Source of the DNA: a virus
Length of the DNA stretch: 29,586 nt
Reading direction: 5' to 3' (one strand)
Virus record (IMG/VR): IMGVR_UViG_3300020205_005029
Coordinates: 1-29,586 of that record
In this document: positions 1-7,057 of the stretch, one piece after another
How positions within the stretch are numbered: the stretch's first letter is position 1
Layout: the number at the start of each line of letters is the position of its first letter
Translations under genes and position numbers: made by a program
The notes under the pieces: generated by a model
What the model saw: only the letters and a program-made list of their open reading frames with translations
What the model was told of the DNA's origin: nothing
Database searches by the model: none

Positions 1-713
1 ATGGACAATTTATTGTAGATGAAGAATCTAAAACAGTAGAATACCCCCATTATGTAAAATACCGTCAAATTAAATTAGATGGATTAGTAGATCTACTTAA
101 TTCAGCATTGGTAACAGGTGGAGATGATGTACCTGAAGGACACTATGCTGAAGAAAACATGAAAGCAACAGTTGTTCCAAATCGTAACAAAATCTTTGCT
201 TCAATTACTCAAGCAGTTGCACTTTCAATCGCTGATAAAACAGGTGAACAGTGTGATATTGCAATGGGAATTCACAGCGGAGACCACTCGATCTATCCTG
301 ATTGCCGTCAAGAATTTAGAGATGCTGATGATCATGCCTTTAGAGTAGGTAATTGGGGTTCGGAAAAAGTAGGTTATTTTACACCATATCTTGAAGGTGA
401 TAAATTTACTATTTTACAAGATGGAGAAGTATTATGTGGTGAATTAGGTTTAGACTTTAATGAAGTTTATTCTCGTACAAACACTTCATATAAACCAATC
501 TACCATGAATTAGCTTATGAAGAAGGAGATACAGTTGTTGGAGTAGAATGGTGGTTCTCTGATTATAAATCAGCAAGTTCTGTGGAGCGTGTAGAGGCTT
601 TTATTAAATTAGGACGTCCTGATCCTGTATTATATGCAGACGAAGAAGGTCCTGTAACATGGGAACATGTAGTAAGTGAAGTATCTAAAGTACTAGCTAG
701 CCATGCAGGATAA
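1..713 (+). CDS. QueC-like 7-deazaguanine enzyme, C-terminal part, zinc cysteines lost (5' partial)
   Basis: The frame is open from base 3 to the TAG-less end at 713 and enters from outside the window, so the N-terminal ATP-pyrophosphatase loop is not seen. Family motifs are clear: GHYAEENMKATVVPNRN (from about base 138) and HSGDHSIYPDCRQEF (about 273-317) are QueC signatures. QueC normally turns 7-carboxy-7-deazaguanine (CDG) into preQ0 using ATP and ammonia. Here the C-terminal zinc site is gone: the usual TWSCY is TNTSY (Ser codon at 486) and the usual CGxCxTCVER is DYKSASSVER (561-590), with Asp or Ser at each Cys position. About 24 residues separate the two halves of the site, more than usual. 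Membership of the QueC family is secure; QueC activity is doubtful. A QueC-derived enzyme acting on CDG in another way, such as the proposed phage CDG decarboxylase DpdL, is an alternative. Confidence 0.85.
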   Translation, partial: GQFIVDEESKTVEYPHYVKYRQIKLDGLVDLLNSALVTGGDDVPEGHYAEENMKATVVPNRNKIFASITQAVALSIADKTGEQCDIAMGIHSGDHSIYPDCRQEFRDADDHAFRVGNWGSEKVGYFTPYLEGDKFTILQDGEVLCGELGLDFNEVYSRTNTSYKPIYHELAYEEGDTVVGVEWWFSDYKSASSVERVEAFIKLGRPDPVLYADEEGPVTWEHVVSEVSKVLASHAG

Positions 714-882
714 AAGTATTATTAATTGGGAACTACATCAAAAGCTAATGGCAAAGAAAAGAACAATTAAAGTATGTACCGGGGTAGGATTGAATATGTT
801 CTTCCCCGAGTACGTAACTATCGAATTACAGGATATAGATACAGAAATTAAAAAACCTAAAACAACAAAGAAAAATGGGTAG
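703..882 (+). CDS. Small basic hypothetical protein, 59 aa
   Basis: An uninterrupted frame runs from ATG 703 to TAG 880-882. It overlaps the end of the QueC-like gene by 11 bases and the start of queD by 8, the tight packing seen throughout this operon. The product begins MQDKSIINWELHQKL and ends with a Lys-rich tail (EIKKPKTTKKNG). Its middle, CTGVGLNMFFPEYVTIEL, looks like a small folded core. A second ATG at 748 (MAKKRTIKVCTG) would give a 44-residue product and is a credible alternative start. No family is recognised. Without this gene the 161 bases between the QueC-like gene and queD would be the largest gap in the cassette. Confidence 0.6.
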   Translation: MQDKSIINWELHQKLMAKKRTIKVCTGVGLNMFFPEYVTIELQDIDTEIKKPKTTKKNG

Positions 883-1351
883 ATATATTAGTACAAAGCT
901 ATTTGAAAACTATTCAGTAGCACTTAGACAGTGGAGAGCATCACATTCACATTGTGAATTATTACATGGTTATGCTTTGAAATTTAAAGTATGGTTTGCA
1001 TCAAACGAACCATTAGAGGAAAATCAACTTGATGACATGAACTGGATCGTTGATTATGGTGGGTTTAAGGATGCACCTAAAGGAAATGGTTTAAAATCTT
1101 GGATGAATTATATGTGGGATCATACATTATTGATCGAGAAGGACGATCCATACTTAGACTTTTTCGAATCGGCAGCAATGGAAGGTTTATGCGCACTTCG
1201 AGTAATGGACAAAATGGGCGCCGAATCATGTGCTAAGTTAGTATTTGATCATTTTAACGACGTTTTGTCCAAAACAGACGCCGGAAGATGTAAAGTAATC
1301 AAAGTAGAATGTTTCGAAAACGATAATAACTCTAGTATTTATGAAGGATAA
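875..1351 (+). CDS. queD: QueD-like 6-carboxytetrahydropterin synthase
   Basis: The 158-residue protein belongs to the 6-pyruvoyl-tetrahydropterin synthase/QueD family, which converts 7,8-dihydroneopterin triphosphate (from FolE) to 6-carboxy-tetrahydropterin, the QueE substrate. Visible landmarks are Cys27 at the catalytic position, LHGY (30-33) where the family has LHGH, NWIVDYGGFK (about 56-65) for the usual VDFGxLK, WDHTLLI (about 81-87) for the conserved Asp-His pair, and the C-terminal Glu segment CFENDNNSSIY. By hand alignment the first zinc His falls on Gln19 and the third on Tyr33, leaving His31; His24 or His26 may substitute. The start overlaps the preceding small gene. Assignment to the family is good; a normal zinc site is uncertain. 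Confidence 0.85.
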   Translation: MGRYISTKLFENYSVALRQWRASHSHCELLHGYALKFKVWFASNEPLEENQLDDMNWIVDYGGFKDAPKGNGLKSWMNYMWDHTLLIEKDDPYLDFFESAAMEGLCALRVMDKMGAESCAKLVFDHFNDVLSKTDAGRCKVIKVECFENDNNSSIYEG

Positions 1352-1408
1352 TTATTATATTTCCACCACCACTTTTGGTGATATTAAATTCACATATACA
1401 ATAACAAA

Positions 1409-1657
1409 ATGAAAGAAATTTTATACTTCTCTGCCCCTTGGTGTATGCCATGTAAAAACTTTAAACCTATTATGGAACGTGTAGGGCAACAATTACCTGT
1501 TAAATTTATTAACGTAGACGAAAACCCTCAATTGGCTTCACAATTTAATATTCGAAGCGTACCTACGCTTGTATTTTTAAAAGATGGTCAAGAGGCAGAC
1601 AAATCAATCGGAGTTTTAACTGAATCACAAGTAAAAGATAAATGGAATCTACTTTAG
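1409..1657 (+). CDS. Thioredoxin (small, 82 aa)
   Basis: A minimal thioredoxin fold with the redox motif WCMPC at residues 11-15 and the cis-proline segment IRSVPTLVF at about 48-56. At 82 residues it is shorter than cellular thioredoxins (about 105), lacking the N-terminal helix and strand, like other phage mini-thioredoxins. It would reduce disulfides in the cytoplasm. It sits between queD and queE and its end overlaps queE by 16 bases. The sequence does not reveal whether it serves ribonucleotide reductase, a cassette enzyme or something else. The start has an A-rich upstream region (ACAATAACAAAATG) and no Shine-Dalgarno. Confidence 0.9.
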   Translation: MKEILYFSAPWCMPCKNFKPIMERVGQQLPVKFINVDENPQLASQFNIRSVPTLVFLKDGQEADKSIGVLTESQVKDKWNLL

Positions 1658-2424
1658 GAAGAATAGAAGATTATAACAAAGTTTTACCAATTGTAGAATT
1701 GTATCGTTGCGTTCAAAGCGAGGGATCTCGTTTTGGACGTCCTACGATTGCAGTTCGTACAACAGGTTGTACTCACCGCTGCTACTTTGGAGAAGGCGGT
1801 TGGTGTGATTCTTGGTACACAAGTATCCACCCAGAAAAAGGTACGTTTACCTTTAATGATATCATCAAAATTTATGACGAAAACCCACACATCAAAGAAA
1901 TGATGTTGACGGGTGGCTCACCTACAATGCATCCTAAGCTTGTAAATGAGTTAACACATTTTGCTTATGAAAGAGGTATTCTTATTACTATTGAAACCGA
2001 AGGTTCTCATTTCCTCGCTACTGACTATCCTATATCTCTTATATCTCTCAGTCCTAAATTTGGTAATAGTATTCCCGTACTTGGAGCTGTTACGCCTCAA
2101 GGAGCGATTGTGGACCAGAAAATGATTGATCAACATAATAAGTTCCGTCTTAAAATGGATACAATCAAACAAACACTCGATTATCACTTCGATTATCATT
2201 ACAAACCAGTTTGGGATGGTACTGAAGAGAATTTAGCTGAAATTGAAGCATTTAGAGTTGCATTAGATATTCCAAAATGGAAAACTTATATCATGCCCGC
2301 GGGTGATACAAGAGAGGAATTAATTAAAATGTATCCACTTGTATTTGATATGTGTGCTGAAAAAGGATACAACATGACAGGTAGAGATCATATCATTGCA
2401 TTCGATACAAAAAGAGGAGTATGA
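1642..2424 (+). CDS. queE: QueE, 7-carboxy-7-deazaguanine synthase (radical SAM)
   Basis: QueE rearranges 6-carboxy-tetrahydropterin to CDG using a [4Fe-4S] cluster and S-adenosylmethionine. The 260-residue protein opens with the family's substrate-side segment VELYRCVQSEGSRFGRPTIAVR (18-39, with the usual xxSxQGEGxxxGxP layout), followed by the cluster cysteines Cys43, Cys47 and Cys55. That is CX3CX7C, where most radical SAM enzymes have CX3CX2C; five extra residues (YFGEGGW loop) precede the last Cys. A TGGSP motif at 90-94 takes the place of TGGEP and would contact SAM. The start overlaps the thioredoxin gene and the stop overlaps the next gene by ATGA, so translation is coupled. Confidence 0.9.
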   Translation: MESTLGRIEDYNKVLPIVELYRCVQSEGSRFGRPTIAVRTTGCTHRCYFGEGGWCDSWYTSIHPEKGTFTFNDIIKIYDENPHIKEMMLTGGSPTMHPKLVNELTHFAYERGILITIETEGSHFLATDYPISLISLSPKFGNSIPVLGAVTPQGAIVDQKMIDQHNKFRLKMDTIKQTLDYHFDYHYKPVWDGTEENLAEIEAFRVALDIPKWKTYIMPAGDTREELIKMYPLVFDMCAEKGYNMTGRDHIIAFDTKRGV

Positions 2425-2915
2425 TTCTATTTACTTCAGAGCAAATTCAAGAAAAAGTTAAAGAACTAGCCCACCGCATTTCATTTAAACATACTGTTAA
2501 TGATGATGTAGTAATGATATGTGTATTAAATGGTGGGTTTATGTTTTTTAGCGATTTAGCTAAAGAAATGTCAATTGATTTTGAAGTTGACTTTATACGA
2601 GCCAAATCATACAATGGTCAAGATCAAGGTGTAGTTCATATCTTGAAAGATATTGAAACAAACATTGAAGGAAAATATGTGTACGTAATAGATGATTTCT
2701 ATGATACTGGAAATACTTTAAATAGAATTTTAGAGCATTTATCTGCTTTGAATCCCAAATCACTTCAAATGATTACTCTCTTAACTCGAGATACTTCCCC
2801 TCTATCAGAATATCATCATATTTCAGGTTTCATGATCCAAGACCAATGGGTAGTAGGTTATGGAATGGATAATAATTCAAAAGAGCGAAATTTGGATTAT
2901 ATTTATGCACTTTAA
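2421..2915 (+). CDS. Hypoxanthine/guanine-type phosphoribosyltransferase
   Basis: This 164-residue type I phosphoribosyltransferase would join a purine-like base to PRPP to give a nucleoside monophosphate. It has VLNGGFMFFSDL (35-46, the HPRT PRPP/pyrophosphate loop), KSYNG (62-66) and the PRPP motif VYVIDDFYDTGNTL (87-100). The base-site segment is DQWVVGYGMD (139-148), where HPRTs usually have DKFVVGYGLD. The Lys that contacts the purine 6-oxo group is therefore Gln140, and the stacking Phe is Trp141. The gene overlaps queE by ATGA and precedes folE, so salvage or loading of a 7-deazaguanine base is a reasonable but unproven role; ordinary guanine salvage is the alternative. Confidence 0.88.
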   Translation: MILFTSEQIQEKVKELAHRISFKHTVNDDVVMICVLNGGFMFFSDLAKEMSIDFEVDFIRAKSYNGQDQGVVHILKDIETNIEGKYVYVIDDFYDTGNTLNRILEHLSALNPKSLQMITLLTRDTSPLSEYHHISGFMIQDQWVVGYGMDNNSKERNLDYIYAL

Positions 2916-2916
2916 C

Positions 2917-2947
2917 TTGGAGATTAAAAATATTCTTCATACATTTA
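2917..2947 (+). promoter_or_regulatory. Putative Bacteroidota-type promoter upstream of folE
   Basis: CTTG (2916-2919), a 20-base spacer, then TACATTTA (2940-2947) closely match the Bacteroidota consensus TTTG-N19-21-TAnnTTTG. It lies in the 50-base gap before folE, 18 bases upstream of its ATG. The downstream stretch ACAAAATAATAAGTTATATG closely resembles the one before the glycosyltransferase at 17086. Confidence 0.55.
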
Positions 2948-2965
2948 TACAAAATAATAAGTTAT

Positions 2966-3664
2966 ATGTCAGAAAACAATCGTAAAAAACAGCACACAGA
3001 TTTAGAATGTGTAAAAATTGGTTTTGCAAATGGTGTTGCACCTGGTTTTCCACTTACCGAGAAAGAAAAGTGGGCAATGGTAGATGAAGCAGAAGAAGCT
3101 TATGGTAAGTTCTTAACTGCATTGGGTGTAGATTGGGAAAACGATCCAAACTCATCTGATACTCCACGTCGTGTAGCAAAAGCATATGTATTTGATTTAT
3201 TTGCAGGTCGATATACTGCAATGTCCGATATTACTTCATTCCCTAGTGATGGTTATGATGGTATTGTAATTGAACGAAATATTCCTGTTACTTCAATGTG
3301 TTCACACCACCACCAAACAATTGGAGGAGTAGTTCATATTGGTTATGTAGTTGGAAACGAAGGTAGAGTAATCGGCTTATCTAAATTGAACCGTATTGTA
3401 GAACTATTTGGTCGTAGAGGTGCTATCCAAGAACAATTAACTTCAGCAATCCATAATGCAGTAAACAAAATTTGTGAATTGAACAGAGGAGTAATCGTAA
3501 CTGTAGTAGCAACCCACAACTGTGTATCTTGTAGAGGTGTAAAACACCAAGGTGCTTCAATGGTAACTACAAAAGCATCAGGTGTGTTCTTGGAAAATGA
3601 TAATCAAGCACGTAAAGAGTTCTTCGATTCAATCAAAATCAATAACGGAGGACACCAGATATGA
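2966..3664 (+). CDS. folE: GTP cyclohydrolase I
   Basis: FolE opens the imidazole ring of GTP and forms 7,8-dihydroneopterin triphosphate, the first step towards 7-deazaguanines. The 232-residue protein has all family marks: DTPRRVAKAY (65-74), SMCSHHH (110-116) with zinc ligands Cys112 and His115, VIGLSKLNRIVELFGRR (135-151), IQEQLTSAI, and HNCVSCRGVKH (184-194) with the third ligand Cys186. The first 30 residues form a poorly conserved extension with many charges. It has its own promoter-like sequence and overlaps the next gene by ATGA. With QueD, QueE and the QueC-like protein it gives a pathway from GTP to CDG or beyond. Confidence 0.96.
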   Translation: MSENNRKKQHTDLECVKIGFANGVAPGFPLTEKEKWAMVDEAEEAYGKFLTALGVDWENDPNSSDTPRRVAKAYVFDLFAGRYTAMSDITSFPSDGYDGIVIERNIPVTSMCSHHHQTIGGVVHIGYVVGNEGRVIGLSKLNRIVELFGRRGAIQEQLTSAIHNAVNKICELNRGVIVTVVATHNCVSCRGVKHQGASMVTTKASGVFLENDNQARKEFFDSIKINNGGHQI

Positions 3665-4278
3665 GCCCATTAGAAAAGAAACAAGCTGAGTTAATTTCAT
3701 TATTAGCAGGCCAAGTAGTTGATCTTTCCCTAATGTCCAAAATTGAACTTGGAGACGATGTAGTTAAGGAATGGTCTAGGTTAAATATCGAGATTAGTAA
3801 TCTAAAAGAAAACTATGTGCCATTTGTATCAGAAGTTGAAGAGTTCAATGCAGTTATGGGGAAGCCAAATAATTATGACCCGGTCATTCCCGACGAGAAG
3901 GAGTGGATGTTTGTCTATAATTTCATTTTGGAGGAACTCGAAGAATATAAGCATGCGTGTGAAACAGGCGATATTGTTGAAGTGCTTGATGCTCTATGTG
4001 ACATTACCTACGTATCGTTGGGTAACGGGGCTATGTTACATGGTCTTAAGGATAAAGTATGGCCCGCGTATCAAGAGGTTCAAGCGTCAAATCTTAGCAA
4101 AGCTTGTACAAGTGAAGAAGAGGCACAAGAAACCGTTAGAGTACGTTCCGCAGAGCAAGAGGAACCATGTCACTATGAACAGGTTGGTAAGTATTTTATC
4201 GTCTATAGAACACGCGATCGCAAGGTTATGAAGAACATTAATTACTTCAGACCTGATCTTACCCAATTTTTTAAATAA
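3661..4278 (+). CDS. MazG-like nucleoside triphosphate pyrophosphohydrolase
   Basis: The central part carries the all-alpha NTP-pyrophosphatase signature: EELEE at residues 91-95 followed by EVLDALCD (107-114), the ExxE...ExxD metal-binding layout of MazG and HisE-like enzymes. Such enzymes hydrolyse (d)NTPs to monophosphate plus pyrophosphate; phage versions are thought to adjust nucleotide or alarmone pools. At 205 residues it is longer than a bare domain, with about 55 helical residues before and a 60-residue tail (ending YFRPDLTQFFK) after. Its codon use looks less AT-rich than its neighbours (for example the stretch around 3880-4080), which may indicate a separate origin. The start overlaps folE by ATGA. 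Substrate is unknown. Confidence 0.75.
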   Translation: MSPLEKKQAELISLLAGQVVDLSLMSKIELGDDVVKEWSRLNIEISNLKENYVPFVSEVEEFNAVMGKPNNYDPVIPDEKEWMFVYNFILEELEEYKHACETGDIVEVLDALCDITYVSLGNGAMLHGLKDKVWPAYQEVQASNLSKACTSEEEAQETVRVRSAEQEEPCHYEQVGKYFIVYRTRDRKVMKNINYFRPDLTQFFK

Positions 4279-4295
4279 TATTACAAATAAGAGTT

Positions 4296-7025
4296 ATGTA
4301 TCAATCGGTTTTCTATAATAGATTACCCGGAGAAGATCAATGGAGTTACTATCTCAGGGACGATAAAAAAGGAATACACAAATTCCAGTATTGGCCCACT
4401 GTATATAAACTTGACGAAGAGGGGGAATTTGAAACACTATTTGGTGATAGATGTTCTCCCCTCCAAGGCAAGTACGATAGAAAAGATCCTACTATTCTAG
4501 AAAAAGATATTGACCGTGAACTTGTATTATTGAGGGATCTGTACTACAAGACAGATGAAATGCCTTCATATCATAATACAGTTTATTTAGATATTGAGAT
4601 TGAAATTTTAGGTGCACTTACACCAACCACCATCAAAGAAGCAAATGCTGAGATAACTGCAATTGCTTTGATTGATACTTCTACCAAGGAAAAAATATGT
4701 TTTATTTTAGACAAAGAAGGTAAAATAGAAGATATTGATCAAGATGGTAAAAAAGTAATCCCATGTGCAAGTGAAGATACTTTACTACGTAAATTTTTAT
4801 TAAAATGGGAACAAATGGATCCTACAATTGTTGTAGGTTACAACAGTGATTTCTTTGATATCCCATATTTGTATTACCGAATTAAGAAAAAACTAGGAGA
4901 TGAAGTATACCGCTTATCTCCAGTAGGTAAAATTGAAGAGGTTATATCCCAACCAAATTCCCCAATTCGTATTGGTTTAGTCAATAGTTTAGATTACATG
5001 TTACTATTGAAAAAGTATATTATGAAAGAAGAATCATCATATAAACTAGGTGATATTGGGACTAAATATGCTAAGCTAGGTAAAATTGAATATAATGGTA
5101 GTTTAGATACATTGTTTAGAGAAGACCCAAATAAATTTATTGACTACAACATTCGTGATGTTGAAATAATTGAAGCGTTAGAAGAAAAACAGAAGTTTAT
5201 TGAATTGACTATCTTAATTTCTCATTTATGTCATACACCGTACGAATCAATTTACTATAATACTGCATTAAATGAGGGTGCTATTTTAACGTATTTAAAA
5301 CGTAAAAATATTATTGCACCAAATAAACCAACAACTACAAACCCCACTATTAGGGATCTGGAATTAGGTGATCATATTGTACATCAACGAGGTACTCCTA
5401 CAATTGAAGGTACAGTATATAGCTTTGAGGATAAGCAGATTATAGTTAAAACAATGGCTGGGAAATATATTGCTCGTAACCCAAGAACAGTTAAGAAAAA
5501 AGACAGTTATGCAGGTGGCTACTTACTTGACCCTATCCCCGGATTATATTCAGATGTAAGTGACCTTGACTTTACCTCACTATACCCTTCAATTATCAAA
5601 TCATTGAATTTAGGTGTTGAAACATTGGTAGGTAGAATTGTTACAAAAAACAACTACGAACAATACAATTCACTTGAGCAGTTAAAGAAACGTGATCCCG
5701 AAGAAAAGATACATATCCAAAAACTAAACAAATATTCGTATCAACTTAAAGATGCTACTATATCTGTTGGTGCTTTAATTCGTTTAATTGAAGACAATAA
5801 TTGGACAATAGCAGCTAGTGGAGCGTTCTTTACTAATGATAAAAAAAGTATTGCTTGCGAGGTACTTGAGGATTGGTTTAATCAGCGAGAACATTATCGA
5901 GCACTTAAGAAAACCGCAGGTAAAGCGGAAGATTGGGCCAATTACAAACTATATGACTTATATCAAATGGCATTTAAGATCTTACAAAATGCATTGTATG
6001 GTACTTATGCTATCAACTCATGGCGTTTTACAGATGGATTTAAAATATGTTCTGCAGGTATTACAAATAGTGGTCAACGTTTAACTAAAGAATCTATTAT
6101 CTTTGTAAACAAATATATTTCGGATCAATTAGATATTGACCCTAGAGATTTTGTGATTGCATCCGATACCGATTCACTTTATATGGAATTGACTGATTTG
6201 CTTAAACATCGAAACCCTGATTTGAACTACGAAGATCGTGAAGAAAAAATCAAACGATTATTGGTTTTAACAGAGGAACTTCAAGATGTAGCAAATGCAA
6301 ATCTGAACAATATTACGCAGGATCTGTACAATATGACTGGTGATCACCACTTTGTATTGAAACAAGAGGTAATCGCTGAAAAAGCGTATTGGTCTGGAAA
6401 ACGCCGTTATGCAATGTATATTGTAAATAAAGAAGGTGTGCCTATTGAGGAACTAGAGATGAAGGGACTAGACATTATGAAATCGAATTTCCCCCCTTAC
6501 TTTAGAAACTTTGGAGAAGAGCTAATCAAATCCATTCTATTCAGTAAACCAAAAGAAGACATTGATAAAGACGTAATGGATTTTAAAAATTCAATGCAAA
6601 CGGTAGAGTGGATTAAGTTACTTAAACCAACTGGATTGAAAAAAATGGGTGAATATATTGAGCGTAGACCTATGGCTGGTGAATTGTTCTCTAAATTGAA
6701 ATTGAAATGTCCCGTAAATACAAAAAGTGCAATTATCTACAATGACTTTTTACGTTACAAGAAACTCAATGTAAAGTATCCTGAATTTACAATTGGAGAC
6801 AAAATGTATATTGCTTATTTGAAACCAAACCCATACCAAATTGAGGTAATCGGTTACAATGGCTACAATGATCCACCTGAAATTACTGAATTGATAAACA
6901 AGTATATTGATCGTGATGGTTTATTTGATAGTGTAATTCGAAACAAATTGGAAACAGTATACAATGACATTGGATGGGTACTCAATTTGAATCCATTTAA
7001 AGCTAAATTCTTTAATTTCAGCTAG
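4296..7025 (+). CDS. Family B DNA polymerase, T4 gp43-like
   Basis: The replicative polymerase of the phage, 909 residues. The proofreading exonuclease has all three motifs: DIE (99-101), GYNSDFFD (181-188) and YNIRD (284-288). The polymerase domain has motif A DLDFTSLYPS (423-432), motif B KILQNALYG (561-569) and motif C DTDS (624-627). All catalytic Asp and Glu residues are present, so it should be active in synthesis and proofreading. Between the exonuclease and motif A, where T4-type enzymes have a short linker before the GGxLxxPxPGLY segment, there are about 50 extra residues (about 352-402) with the look of a small beta-barrel. The gene follows the MazG-like gene by 17 bases and precedes the clamp. 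Confidence 0.97.
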   Translation: MYQSVFYNRLPGEDQWSYYLRDDKKGIHKFQYWPTVYKLDEEGEFETLFGDRCSPLQGKYDRKDPTILEKDIDRELVLLRDLYYKTDEMPSYHNTVYLDIEIEILGALTPTTIKEANAEITAIALIDTSTKEKICFILDKEGKIEDIDQDGKKVIPCASEDTLLRKFLLKWEQMDPTIVVGYNSDFFDIPYLYYRIKKKLGDEVYRLSPVGKIEEVISQPNSPIRIGLVNSLDYMLLLKKYIMKEESSYKLGDIGTKYAKLGKIEYNGSLDTLFREDPNKFIDYNIRDVEIIEALEEKQKFIELTILISHLCHTPYESIYYNTALNEGAILTYLKRKNIIAPNKPTTTNPTIRDLELGDHIVHQRGTPTIEGTVYSFEDKQIIVKTMAGKYIARNPRTVKKKDSYAGGYLLDPIPGLYSDVSDLDFTSLYPSIIKSLNLGVETLVGRIVTKNNYEQYNSLEQLKKRDPEEKIHIQKLNKYSYQLKDATISVGALIRLIEDNNWTIAASGAFFTNDKKSIACEVLEDWFNQREHYRALKKTAGKAEDWANYKLYDLYQMAFKILQNALYGTYAINSWRFTDGFKICSAGITNSGQRLTKESIIFVNKYISDQLDIDPRDFVIASDTDSLYMELTDLLKHRNPDLNYEDREEKIKRLLVLTEELQDVANANLNNITQDLYNMTGDHHFVLKQEVIAEKAYWSGKRRYAMYIVNKEGVPIEELEMKGLDIMKSNFPPYFRNFGEELIKSILFSKPKEDIDKDVMDFKNSMQTVEWIKLLKPTGLKKMGEYIERRPMAGELFSKLKLKCPVNTKSAIIYNDFLRYKKLNVKYPEFTIGDKMYIAYLKPNPYQIEVIGYNGYNDPPEITELINKYIDRDGLFDSVIRNKLETVYNDIGWVLNLNPFKAKFFNFS

Positions 7026-7045
7026 GATATTTAAAATATTTTTCT

Positions 7046-7053
7046 TATCTTTA
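7046..7053 (+). promoter_or_regulatory. Putative -7 element directly in front of the clamp gene
   Basis: TATCTTTA ends four bases before the clamp ATG (7058), the same spacing as at 12266 and 15870. No clear TTG lies 20 bases upstream (the bases there are TAG), so this copy is weaker. If used, transcription would begin at or next to the start codon. Confidence 0.35.
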
Positions 7054-7057
7054 TCAC

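Noticed and set aside
1366-1385. Hairpin CACCA-CTTT-TGGTG after queD
   Set aside because: Only five pairs and no T-run follows, so it is not a convincing terminator; queD and the thioredoxin gene are probably co-transcribed.
3815-4231. Long second-frame reading frame inside the MazG-like gene
   Set aside because: It lies wholly within a gene with clear family motifs, its product shows no recognisable pattern, and the overlap is explained by the less AT-rich local composition.
4296-7025. Intein in the DNA polymerase
   Set aside because: The extra segment before motif A is only about 50 residues and lacks the Cys/Ser start and His-Asn end of inteins.
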